A DNA stretch of 64,000 bases, from NCBI GenBank assembly GCA_964017045.1, contig OZ024807.1, positions 13,029,241 to 13,093,240 of the forward strand, written 5' to 3'. Each line of letters begins with the position of its first letter. Within the stretch, counting starts at the first letter, position 1. This DNA comes from Omphiscola glabra (lineage: Eukaryota > Mollusca > Gastropoda > Lymnaeidae). Both the position numbers and the translations under genes were made by a program. Positions 36,901 through 45,684 of this stretch are shown in pieces. The notes beneath the pieces were generated by a model, which saw only the letters and a list, made by a program, of their open reading frames with translations, was not told the origin of the DNA and ran no database searches.

Positions 36901-38421
36901 TCTGATCTAAGCCTTACTTCTCTGTCCGTCCGAGCATGCACCTGAATATCCGTCCGAAAGTGGATGTGTCTTGGTCTGATTGTCCACGTCAGTGCGGGAA
37001 TGACCGGCCTTACTCACCGTCCATATGGCATTCAGACCAGATCGTTTGAGGCCTGTTGTTTTGTGTGTAGTTTTTTCAATACGGCTGTTATTCTTTTTTT
37101 TCTTATCTTCCCCTACCTTCATTTAAACCAAGGGTGGCCAACCTTCTGCAAGCCACGCCAAAAATTTCAGCTCGCGGATGCCTGAATTATCACACAAAAC
37201 TCGACAAAGGAATCTAATTTAAAATTTTACGAAGCAGAAAAGATACAAGTATATCATAATAATTTATGGGTTTTCTTATTATGTAAAAAATGATAAGCAT
37301 TTTACTATGAGCATTAAGAATGCAACCAGACAAACGTTTCTATATATATACAACATAAAGTAGGTGTTTATTTTAACAAATAGGCCCGCAGACGGTTGAT
37401 GGCCCGCGAAGCATTTTTTGGGTTCCCCACCCCTGCTTTAAGCTATCCCCCATTACCAGGTAGTAGAGGGAGACAACCATGTTGGTGACGCGGGCAATCC
37501 ACCACCATCGGGCCCTGGCTCTCTCGGCGATCTCACTCTGGTCTTCAGACACACTGTCGTCGGAGTTCTGTGAGGGCAAGAGCAAAATTTCAAGAGATCT
37601 TGTGGATGTTGAAACTGGAAGGATCTCGGTGGAATCACCCAAATTGTTTGATATACCTTACCAAGTAGAAGATATGCGAGCAATCGCGAACGCACGCACA
37701 CGCAATAATAAACATGCACATGTACACCAAAGCACACACAAACGCACGCACGCTTTCAGAGGGAGTGAAAAAGATAGAGGCGGTAAAAGACGCTAAATTT
37801 TTGCCTTTTGTTGCGAATTCGGGGGAGGGTGTAACCTAGAGTTCGGCAACCTTTTTTTTTTCTTTTAAGTGAACAGCCATTGTTATAATTATATACTAAT
37901 ATGGTATTATTTTGGAAACTCAGGCGATGGGAAAATAGCTTAGATGGGAATGTTGATCTCGTAGCTGCACGTGCATTATCCAAAGGGTCGCATGGTGCCA
38001 CGGAACCGCAAACACTGCCGGCCGTGTACGTAACAGAGTCCGTTATCGTCTACCTTTCCGTCAATTCAATACATTTAAGAAAGATTCTTTGTACGAATGT
38101 CTTGCGTCCTGCCGTTCGTTTTTTTTAAAATTGTCTTTGAATCATTGTCTTGTGGCGCTCGTATGTATGTCTTCTATCCAGGTTAACTCTTTTAGATTTA
38201 ATGAAAGCCCCCCCCCCCCCCCCCACACCACACACACTTTTTTGTGTGCAGTTTTGTTAGGAGATTAAATTGTAATACCGATTCGAACGATTTTTAAAAG
38301 AATTTTAAAAATTACATTAAAAATTAAAAAAAAAAATTTCAGTATGGATGCCAAGTGACCAGTGCAGTTTAAATCGACTTACTTGATCGGGTTCTTCGTC
38401 GTCCGCCTCACGGCTGCTCAT
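27716..38421 (-). CDS. TspA: tetraspanin-like membrane protein, complete 10-exon model
   Basis: Joined coding exons run 38421-38383, 37567-37457, 36656-36527, 35639-35506, 34749-34675, 33708-33604, 32848-32675, 32435-32319, 30221-30141 and 27904-27716, giving 1155 nt (384 aa plus stop). Every junction is GT-AG and the frame stays open throughout. Visible topology: cytosolic acidic N-terminus, TM1 about 40-65, small outer loop, TM2 about 104-124, TM3 about 132-157, large extracellular loop about 158-310, TM4 about 312-335, and an acidic cytosolic tail (EDEDESEADDEDDNN). The loop carries CCG (201-203), IPPACC (257-262), a lone Cys (282) and GC (296-297), the order typical of tetraspanins, which organise other membrane proteins into microdomains. 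There is one sequon near N252. TspB has the same exon phases and nearly the same exon lengths. I infer the family from topology and cysteine pattern; the specific member and partners are unknown. Exon 1 is the least certain exon. Confidence 0.87.
27925..28400. repeat. degenerate ~37-bp minisatellite, TspA intron 9
   Basis: Core gggataaagtctataggtgt plus gggattgggataatt. It reaches to within about 20 bp of the exon 10 acceptor, close to the branch-point region. Confidence 0.88.
28610..28918. repeat. 21-bp minisatellite, TspA intron 9, about 15 copies
   Basis: Core tgtcatgtcggatgagttga. Confidence 0.94.
29105..30140 (-). repeat. 41-bp minisatellite made of the TspA exon 9 donor, about 25 copies
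   Basis: On the minus strand each unit reads ...TTGGTACTTTTCCACCAG then GTAAGTTGTCCCTGCCTATA. This mirrors the exon 9 end (TTGGTACTATTTTATCAG) and its donor GTAAATTC. Nearly every unit has the perfect donor CAG|GTAAGT. Confidence 0.96.
30141..30221 (-). CDS. TspA exon 9 (GC motif and first half of TM4)
   Basis: 81 bp, phase 0, opens GCLGYFYENHFPSEY and ends ITVITLVLFYQ. The acceptor is tctccag and the true donor CAG|GTAAAT is weaker than the roughly 25 copies of CAG|GTAAGT in the array just downstream. TspB exon 8 and the TspC exon at 62623 have the same role. Confidence 0.9.
30340..30960. repeat. 46-bp minisatellite, TspA intron 8, about 11 copies
   Basis: Core actgaagggtgtgataggtg plus agtactgaaaggtgagataa; degenerates at both ends. 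Confidence 0.93.
31820..32050. repeat. ~45-bp repeat, TspA intron 8, about 5 copies
   Basis: Core aacctagacaacgtgactct plus tagtgcagagggctgctg. Confidence 0.88.
32319..32435 (-). CDS. TspA exon 8 (IPPACC exon of large loop)
   Basis: 117 bp, phase 0, opens IPPACCNDNVSDAIDSK and includes a further Cys in VVDCATK. It matches TspB exon 7, which opens IPPACCKDKV. Donor CAG|GTGACT. Confidence 0.9.
32675..32848 (-). CDS. TspA exon 7 (CCG exon of large loop)
   Basis: 174 bp, phase 0. It opens GDCCGFSGPLDF, the tetraspanin CCG motif, continues through a variable tyrosine-rich part (FHYYPDSPDW) and ends with FVVPYENIDLNVTFT. TspB exon 6 opens GHCCGVTGTGDF and carries FLIPYANVTY. Donor ACG|GTAAGT. Confidence 0.92.
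33604..33708 (-). CDS. TspA exon 6 (start of large outer loop)
   Basis: 105 bp, identical in length and phase to TspB exon 5. It begins IIVNIKAIMQTQIKLHYR and has a long C-rich tract before the acceptor (ccgttccccag) and donor GCG|GTCAGT. Amphipathic helical character fits the membrane-proximal A/B helices of a tetraspanin loop. Confidence 0.88.
34170..34660. repeat. 24-bp minisatellite, TspA intron 5, about 20 copies
   Basis: Core gtaaatctatcacaccaatc plus gtat. Starts within 15 bp of the exon 5 donor but does not copy it clearly. Confidence 0.94.
34675..34749 (-). CDS. TspA exon 5 (TM3)
   Basis: 75 bp, the same length as TspB exon 4, phase 0 to 0. It encodes AIGMILFTMLLEGGIFYNI and on. 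It lies between two minisatellites. The upstream one is built from copies of this exon's own acceptor and first bases; the downstream one begins within 15 bp of the donor CCG|GTAAAT. Confidence 0.88.
34725..35005 (-). repeat. 25-bp minisatellite made of the TspA exon 5 acceptor, about 11 copies
   Basis: On the minus strand each unit reads CTATTCACAG then GCTATTGGCATGATT, the exon 5 acceptor plus its first codons (AIGMI). The real exon start is the last unit. Confidence 0.95.
35506..35639 (-). CDS. TspA exon 4 (TM2)
   Basis: 134 bp, phase 1 to 0, acceptor after a T-rich tract and donor CTA|GTGAGT. It encodes a hydrophobic segment from FPYFLVILLCNIWLLDF onward and the short inner loop with WGKSG. 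TspB exon 3 is its counterpart (131 bp). Confidence 0.9.
35705..36145. repeat. 21-bp minisatellite, TspA intron 3, about 21 copies
   Basis: Core aacacaagagaatgggtcac. Ends about 65 bp before the exon 4 acceptor. Confidence 0.94.
36303..36526 (-). repeat. degenerate repeat of the TspA exon 3 donor
   Basis: On the minus strand GGTGTCACATTCCAG|GTGGG at the exon end is followed by diverged copies such as GGTGTCATATGCCAAGAGGG and ACACATGCCAGGCGGGTGGA. Read through, CHIPGGWS is echoed as CHMPRG, CHMPKG and RHMPGGWS. Confidence 0.75.
36527..36656 (-). CDS. TspA exon 3 (second half of TM1 and small outer loop)
   Basis: 130 bp, phase 0 to 1, begins ILLGSSIWLVIKLYFYGG and ends LVPVWCHIP. TspB exon 2 is also 130 bp and ends LVPVWFEFN, the clearest alignment anchor between the paralogues in this region. 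Both edges carry repeat copies of the splice junction (see findings). Confidence 0.9.
36651..36795 (-). repeat. 25-bp minisatellite made of the TspA exon 3 acceptor, about 6 copies
   Basis: Minus-strand unit TTCTGTTCCAG then ACTCTGATTGGCTC, against the true junction TTCTGTTCCAG|ATTCTGCTTGGCTC. Confidence 0.93.
37129..37435. mobile_element. hAT-like MITE in TspA intron 2
   Basis: Left end caagggtggccaacc, right end complement of caggggtggggaaccc. Flanks ATTTAAAC and CTTTAAGC match at 6 of 8. It ends about 15 bp from the exon 2 donor. Confidence 0.65.
37457..37567 (-). CDS. TspA exon 2 (N-terminus to first half of TM1)
   Basis: 37 codons, phase 0 to 0, acceptor ccctcacag and weak donor CTG|GTAATG. 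An acidic stretch is followed by RARARWWWIARVTN, a basic and aromatic entry to TM1, and ends ...VVSLYYL. It corresponds to TspB exon 1. A hAT-like MITE ends only about 15 bp beyond its donor. Confidence 0.85.
38383..38421 (-). CDS. TspA exon 1 (start codon, 13 codons)
   Basis: Reads MSSREADDEEPDQ and ends in phase 0 at a strong donor, CAA|GTAAGT. The bases before the ATG (tctcacag|AACATG) also look like an acceptor, so a 5' UTR intron is possible. No in-frame stop was found just upstream, so the ATG is chosen for its fit to the next exon and its acidic, soluble N-terminal composition. Confidence 0.7.
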
Positions 38422-38849
38422 GTTCTGTGAGACCTGCCTTAGAGGTAAACAAGATAACCGTTGGAAACACGTAACTTAAGTTGTCAGTTCAAGTGTACAC
38501 ATTTTGTGTGTGTTTGGTTTGGGGGGAGGAGGGGGAGGGGGAGGTCTTCTGGTCAATGTCTTCCAGTTAGCTGAACAAGCACGTACTTCCGCACTGGGGT
38601 AAATGGGACAGCACACAATGCGTCCATACCGGACTTCTTTGGACCAATGTTACAAAACTGCTTTATTTTTTTGTACCACGGGGTTGCCAGTGACCAAATG
38701 TACTATTTCACCGGACACTAGACGGCATGCATATTGGTCACACTTGTTTTTTAAGCGTTTCGAGTAACTGAAACCGTTTTCTGGACACATTGTGTTCCAT
38801 GAGTGAGTACACCCGATTTTAATCTCCAAACAAAATGTTTCCGTGCTGG

Positions 38850-39190
38850 GCTGATCAGATCATGTTTTGCAGTACATTCGCCCGTAGCTGGGCTGACCAA
38901 ATCTTGTTTAGCAGTCTATTTAACCGTAGCTGGGCTGACCAGAGCTTGTTTAGCAGTCCATTCGCCCGTAGCTGGGCTGACCAGGTCTTGTTTTGCAGTC
39001 TATTCGCCCGTAGCTGGGCTGACCAGAGCTTGTTTAGCAGTTCATTCGCCCGTAGCTGGGCTGACCAGATCTTGTTTAGACGTCTATTCGCCCGTAGCTG
39101 GGCTGACCAGATCTTGTTTAGCAGTCTATTCGCCCGTAGCTGAGCTGACCAGATCTTGTTTAGCAGTCTATTTTCCCGTAGCTGGTTTCG
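38850..39190. repeat. 42-bp minisatellite in the TspA-TspB intergenic region, about 8 copies
   Basis: Core gcccgtagctgggctgacca plus gatcttgtttagcagtctat. It lies 430 bp upstream of the TspA start codon, so it could be in or near the promoter. Confidence 0.94.
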
Positions 39191-41431
39191 ACCACGAAAC
39201 CTTAGTTGAGTGGTAGACTCACAATCATTCCTCAAGACTCCAGAGTGCAATCGTTCTTATTCGTTATTACGGACCGTTATAAATGGAGAATTTAATCTCT
39301 TATCTTTTGTCTATGGCTCGTTCTAAAAACAGTCCATAATAAAGAACGATACCAAAGTTTTATAAATAATAACAAATAAAACGACAATCAAGGCCAGAGC
39401 TAATTACAATTAATAACGTTTTTAATTTGTGAACTTCAATTAAATGATAACAGCAAGAGAAATATCATTAAAATTATAAACTTACAGATTTGCTGGTACC
39501 GGTACTGTGTATACAAATACAAGGAGCACAAAATTGTACAACGAGGAAATCTACACACAACAAAGTATTAAATAATGACACAGCACATCTCGTGGTAAAG
39601 GAAAGGAAATAAATCTCTCCCCCTCTCAATCGTTCAGTCTTTTTATAGACATTTCCTACTTAATGTCTCTCGAACCACCTAACACATTGTTTTGCCTTCC
39701 CGTTATATCCAGAATCTTCTATTATTTTCGACAGCTTTCCTGACTGAAATATCTCATTAGGAAATGGCGTCAGCGGGCCGTCGAGCTCGCGCTCCTTATG
39801 CCCTCCCTGGCGCCCATCCACACCTGCCAGGCGCCGGGTTTCCCCGACGTCGGGCCGTGCGGGAGAACGCCAGAGACCTCCCCGCTCGATCGGGTTTGCC
39901 GATGGAGGCCCTCCCCGCCCGGAGACATCTGGTCGACCGAAGACGCTGCGTTTAAAACGTCCGCAGTCCACTTTCCTAGGGGCCGGGACGGTAAATTAAC
40001 GTCCTAAATCTCCCCCCACCCGTCCCGGGGAAGCATCGGACGCCCTCTAAGAGGGATTCTACAGTGGATTTCCACCTCGCTACTAATTCGCGAAGTAGCT
40101 GGGACGAAACGGTTGCCTAGGAGCAGCTTTCTCAGGGCTGCATATTTCCTGACTGGAAGAGATGATAATAAATGTTGTAAACAAATTTTTTTTTCTAGCC
40201 ACACTTCAAAGGCGGTCACGAGAGTCCACGAGGGGTTTTAGCACGTGGGACGCGAGATAGGCGTGCTTTAACACGTCATCTTCATAACATGCGTATTTAA
40301 ATAATTTCACGTTTCAATCCATAAATACACAGACGTTGTTTTAAGGATATCATGTAGGCTACGTGATTGGCTGAAAAGCGGGAGACATAATGTGTCTTAT
40401 TCGTCTTAAACCTGGAATCACATGCTTTCTCTTTAACTATTCGTAACAAATAAATGTTGGTCCTCAATTATTTTTACAAAGGTATAAATTGGTTATCGTT
40501 ACAAAAGAGAATACGTTTAATTTCCGGTTGAAACTAAGAAATGTTTCATTAACATTTGATACAAATAAGTTTATAGACTATTCCCGGCAGTTTTCCACAT
40601 GTTATGTTCAACAGGAGTGTACATTTTAGATATTCTCGAACCTAATGCTTCCGATATTGACCTTGACCCCCCCCCCCCTTCCAGCCCAGAAGCCAAGATT
40701 CCACGATCCCTCGGACAAAATTAACATAAAATCAACTTACGTCAACGAGGTTCCTGATGACATCATTTTAGGGTTTGTCATCTGCACATGTCAGCACTAG
40801 ATGACCTGATAACATGTCATGATTGGCTGTCGTGAGCGAAGGTTGTGAGTGTTCCTGTGGTATTATGACAGACTCCTGCCCACCAAAAAAAAAAAAAAAA
40901 AAGAAAAAAACCAACAACTGAAGTGTTATAGAAACACGCCGTTATAGCCAAACGATCATTTAGTTATAATCATAGTGGTACAATAAAATTAGAATAACAT
41001 ATTTTAGTCCAAAAAGCGTGTCTCGCAGAGCAACGCTTCTGCTCTCCAACATATTGCCAGTTTGGAATTTTGAGTATCCCGTTAAATTCCCGCCTCTGAC
41101 CAGCTGGCCTTACCAGAGCTTGGAGTTTCATACAGACATTGTTCTTGGTTCAAAATTTAACGCAAGTACACTATTTGATTTTTTAATTTTAAAAAAATCT
41201 AAAGAAGTATTTTACATTACCAAAAGTAACTATTATGGTAATGAAATTCGGTCGGGGCAAAATGTTTCCAAAATGCACCCACGAGTGTATCGAAACGGCC
41301 AGCAAATAAATAAAATAGCACAGCAAGGTATGAGGGCGCTTGAAATAGAAAGACGTGACGGCAACAGAAGAATGTTTCGACCAAGAGCCTTCGTCGGCAG
41401 GCCACAATGTATTTTTTCGGCGATCGATTAA
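39191..41431. other. intergenic stretch with GC-rich block and an unassigned ORF
   Basis: 39760-40130 is much richer in G and C than its surroundings (gggccgtcgagctcgcgctc and on) and may be part of a mobile element or a promoter CpG island. An ORF at 41018-41431 has no recognised domain; its end carries cgaccaagagccttcgtcgg, a phrase similar to one at about 43765, so it is likely repeat-derived. Confidence 0.4.
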
Positions 41432-41880
41432 AAGTGGATTAGTGGTACTTCTTCTGTGTGGCTGTGAAACATGGAGAACAACAGAATACAAACATTAAAA
41501 AACTGCAGGTTTTTATAAACAGATGCTTGCGAAGGGTCCTCAAAATAAGATGTGTTGACAAAATTTGTAACACTGTCCTTTGGGGGAGAACATCAAGTGT
41601 TCCGGTGGAGGCGGAGATAAAAATGAGAAAATGGAGATGGATAGGAAACCAAACACTAACATCACAAGACAGGCCCTGAACTGGAATCCTCAAAGTACCA
41701 GGAAAAGAGGAAGAACAAGAGCCACCTGGAAGAGGGGAGTAGAGACAGAGGGGAAGAGAATGAAGAAAAGCTGGGCTGAACTAGCAAAGATAGCCCAGGG
41801 CAGGGGCAGATGGAAAAGTATTGTGGATGGCCTATGCTCCATTAGGAGTGAGAATGACTAAGAAGAAGAAGAAGAAGTGG
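41432..41880 (+). pseudogene. LINE reverse-transcriptase C-terminal fragment, frameshifted
   Basis: Pieces in different frames read LLLCGCETWRTTEYKH, then ITRQALNWNPQSTRKRGRTR, then SWAELAKIAQGRGRWKSIVD and GLCSIRSEND. This is the familiar end of a non-LTR retrotransposon polyprotein. It closes with an AAG-repeat tail, as many LINEs do. At least one frameshift; 5' truncated. Confidence 0.8.
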
Positions 41881-42107
41881 TGATGATGACAGGCCACCAA
41901 TGCCCCGAGCCTTGATCTGACAAGCAGTCCAGCTGAGGCTGAGTATTTGTAAGGTACTACGATGTTCATGTTTGCTATCCCTACAATTAGTACAGCTGTC
42001 ATCAACGGTATACAGTATTATAAATAAATATTGGTCAATTTTCTTTAAATTGTTAAAGAAGAAAATGTGGAGGCCTGAATACTAACTTGAAGACCAAAGG
42101 GCAACCT

Positions 42108-42535
42108 GTCACTTCAGTCACTTCATTAGAAGCTGTCACTTCAGTCACTTCATTAGAAGCTGTCACTTCAGTCTCTTCATTAGAAGCTGTCACTTCAGTC
42201 ATTTCATTAGAAGCTGTCACTTCAGTCACTTCATTAGAAGCTGTCACTTCAGTCACTTCATTAGAAGCCGTCACTTCAGTCATTTCATTAGAAGCTGTCA
42301 CTTCAGTCATTTCATTAGAAGCTGTCACTTCAGTCATTTCATTAGAAGCTGTTACTTCAGTCATTTCATTAGAAGCCGTTACTTCAGTCATTTCATTAGA
42401 AGCTGTCACTTCAGTCATTTCATTAGAAGCTGTCACTTCAGTCATTTCATTAGAAGCTGTCACTTCAGTCATTTCATTAGAAGCTGTTACTTCGGTCATT
42501 TCATTAGAAGCTGTTACTTCAGTCATTTCATTAGC
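42108..42535. repeat. 27-bp minisatellite, about 16 copies
   Basis: Core gtcacttcagtcatttcatt plus agaagct. Nine-codon unit, so both strands show long false ORFs (for example NEMTEVTAS repeated). Confidence 0.96.
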
Positions 42536-43019
42536 ACCCACCTCAATTTAACAGTGCTGAAACATTTCAAGAAAAAAAGAGACAAAGTTTTTATGTTTGT
42601 TTCTGTTTGTGTATTTTAAATTTCTTTGTTGAGTAAACAAGCAGCCATCTTTCTTAGCGAGGTGAGTAAAAATATAGGATTAGGAAATGAAAGGGAAAAA
42701 ACTTTTTTTTTTATTTTGGAGAAATTGCGTCATCAAATTTCTCCAGCGGGTGAGTTCAAACGTTAAAAGTGATTAATTAGTAGAATTCGGAATCTAAAAT
42801 TATAAACGGATCAACCGGGAAATTTTACAATCAAAGTGGAGTCGATGAGTCCCTTAGTTTCTGTTTTGTTTTTTGTTTTTTGTCTAAGTAAGGAGTCGAT
42901 ATTCTTATTCATAAAGTTGCGATTTTATTCTTGTCTCCACGTCAAGATGAGGAGACCTAAAGATAAAGAATGCAGTCCATGAATTATAGCCTTTGATGGA
43001 TCAATTGTCCCGTTGAAGG

Positions 43020-43515
43020 CGAAGCTTGGCTAATGCTATTCTAGGTTTGTATGGTGAAACATAAGTGACGAGGTTAAGACAAAGCTAAACAAAAGTAGAA
43101 CTTGAAAGGAAAATAAAAGCGATGGAGATGAGATGTTTCAGAAGCATTCTTGGCATCTGCTATGGAGCCCATATCACCAATGAGCAAGTGAAAGAAATGA
43201 TTCGTCAAGCAATTGGGCAGTACGATGACCTCCTGGCGTCTGTAAAAAAGCGCAAACTTGAGTGGTATGGCCACGTGACCAGAAAACAAGGGCTCGCCAA
43301 ATAAATCATGCAAGGTACAACTAGAGGAGGGAGAAGAAGAGGAAGACATAGGAAAATATGAGCGGATAACATCGAAGAATGGACGGGACTAAAACTAGAC
43401 GATGCCGTGCGTAATGCAGAAAACAGAGGGGCATGGAGAAGGACAGTTGTCATGTCATCTGTGGCGCCCCAACGGTCCAAGGACTAAGGGACATGATGAT
43501 GATGATGATGATGAA
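43020..43515 (+). pseudogene. second LINE C-terminal fragment, broken by stops
   Basis: Reads CFRSILGICYGAHITNEQVK, then SVKKRKLEWYGHVTRKQGLA, a stop, then NIEEWTGLKLDDAVRNAENR. This matches the general pattern of another non-LTR element end and is followed by a gat-repeat tail at 43493-43515. Confidence 0.78.
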
Positions 43516-43979
43516 ACCAAAGAAAGAAGATCATTCCCCCCATGTCCGCTGAAGTGGTCAATGTAGTATGGAACTAATATGACATTTGATGAACCCATTA
43601 ATGTCATGGTCATTTCCTCGTATATTAATTGTTTCATTTTAATCTCATAAGCAGATTCCTTGATTTCACGGCACACTTGCAGAATTGAATATGGAGTCCA
43701 TTTCCTGTAAACTATAAATATTATCTTCAGGTTGAGATTGTCTGTGTCTGTTTTTTTTTGCTGTCGAAGGCTCTTTTTGGCCGAAACGTCCATTTAAAAA
43801 GTAAACAAATTTTTGGTATCGTCCTTCTTCGTGTTCTCCCCAACCATGTGTGTATTTCATATAGAACCATGTGTGTATTTCATATAGAACCATGTATGTA
43901 TTTCATATAGCTACAACCCTCCACCGTGTTATCTGTCATGTTGATTGCTGTTAACTGTTTTATTTCCTGGCGATTTACT

Positions 43980-44600
43980 GCCATAAACATTTGATTGATA
44001 GATTGATTGGATACTTCTATAGCGCTGGTATCCATGCTAGTTTAGCATGCTCACTGCGCTCTGGTTTCATCAAATCTATTAAACAAAAAAAGTCTTTAAA
44101 TGTTTCCTAAATGATTTTATGTCCTTTTCAATACTCCTTAAAGATGGAGGTAAAATATTCCATAACTTTGGCGCTATCGCTTCCAAAGCGCGCACTCCGT
44201 ACGACTTTTTTCTGCGTTCATCCACACTGGGAATTTTCAGTAAGGACTGAGTTGAGGACCGCAGGTTCTTTAAGGTTACATGTTTATAAAGCAGTTATTT
44301 CAGATATTCCGGTGCAGAGCCTTCTAAGCAGCTATACGCCAAGGACAGAATCTTGTGGTCAATGCGCTTACTAATAGGAACCCAATGGAGATCTCGTACA
44401 ACTGGGGTGATGTGGTCTGATCTCTTTTTTCCGCGATACAATGCGTGCTGTAGAATTTTGCACCTTCTGGAGTCTCTGAATTTCATTCTGAGGCAAACCC
44501 CACAAACAACTGTTGCAATAATCTAATCTTGACTGGATTAGAGTAACCGCTACAGCATTTGCTGTTCTCTTATTTAGTTGTATGCTTCACTCAAGACATT
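43980..44600 (-). pseudogene. third LINE fragment, CR1/L2-like end
   Basis: The minus strand reads KRSDHITPVVRDLHWVPISK, then RIDHKILSLAYSCLEGSAPE, then after stops ALEAIAPKLWNILPPSLRSI. The DLHWLP...APKLWN order is typical of CR1-like polyproteins. It ends near tgattgatagattgattgga, a plausible repeat tail. Confidence 0.78.
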
Positions 44601-45514
44601 AAAAAATACAATTTTGGCATTTAGTTTGAAAAGAAGTTGGCACTAGTCTATACCTCGAAACCGACCGGCTGATCGCTTTTTATTTATTTATTTTAGGACA
44701 GTTATTTTATTCTTGATGTATTTTTAGATTATTTTCCACTGATGCGCACCATCCTTTTCGCGTCGCATCATGAGGCATTCCGTTTCTCTAGAATGCAGTT
44801 TTCAAAACGGAAACGCCGCGCCCAAAACTGTGTGACAGTGAAGACAATTATTGTATGCAAAATGATAAAACCTTTTATTCAAGACGTGGCACATACCATA
44901 AAACTTCATTGCCCTTTAAAACAAAATAACAAAAATAATATTACGGGGTTTTTTTCTGTTATTTTTTTTTAATTACCCGAATGATGTAGGATTATTTACC
45001 CCATAGCAAGACAGTAATATCAATAATCATATAATATTATTCAATATAATATTATTATAAAAACAAAAAAATTTCTTCAAAATCATTATAATACCACAGA
45101 TTACAACAGTGTGTCGTTCATCAAATGCATTTATTCCATTATTTCTTGATAAGAACTTTAACTTTTGATAAAAAGTGATCTGTTCATATATTGTTTCGGA
45201 TCATTCCTAAATCCGGAATTCTGGTTATGGCGTTAGCGTTTACGGTTTATAAAATTACTATACAGAGCGTGTCTTATAATCTCTTCATACAATAACGAAT
45301 TTATTTTTAAAAAATGGTGTAGAATTTGGCTGTAGTCTGCGTGGTCGCAGTCAGTGCCAGTATTATTTTTAAAAAAAAATTAATTCGAAACATCAAAATG
45401 TCTTTGAAGACTCATCAATACACATAACCGGATTTACGCATTGAGCGTTACAATTGTTTGAAATGAAATTATGTGTGTGTGTGTCTCTCTCTTATTTTTC
45501 CTTCACGATTTCAG
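44601..45514. other. AT-rich sequence upstream of TspB
   Basis: Presumed to contain the TspB 5' region. Only a gt/ct microsatellite at about 45472-45491 and an acceptor-like site at 45514 stand out; no convincing core promoter was found. Confidence 0.4.
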
Positions 45515-45579
45515 TAACCAACACATACCGTGTCTGTTAAGGGGGACTCAGTGGCCGTGTTCAAACATCTGTCCGAGCC

Positions 45580-45684
45580 ATGTTGAACAATAACGCATCG
45601 CCCAAGCCTGATAAACCGCCATTCAGGTGCTGGGATGCAGTGGTGGGAAGGTTGGCTCATCTTGTGGTGTGGATCATGTTAATG
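45580..45684 (+). CDS. TspB exon 1 (start codon, N-terminus, first half of TM1)
   Basis: Begins MLNNNASPKPDKPPFRCW and ends HLVVWIMLM at donor ATG|GTAAGT. An in-frame TAA lies about 40 bp upstream, so this ATG is the first available. An acceptor-like cgatttcag at 45514 suggests a 5' UTR intron, with the exon then starting at 45515. Confidence 0.85.

Noticed and set aside
39760..40130. rRNA or tRNA gene in the GC-rich block
   Set aside because: No conserved rRNA core or tRNA box A/B could be identified by eye.
41018..41431. 137-codon ORF upstream of the LINE fragment
   Set aside because: No motif recognised; flanked by and possibly part of repeat-derived sequence, so not called as a gene.
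42053..42551. 162-codon ORF of nine-residue repeats
   Set aside because: The 27-bp array is open on both strands; no splice or start context, intergenic position.
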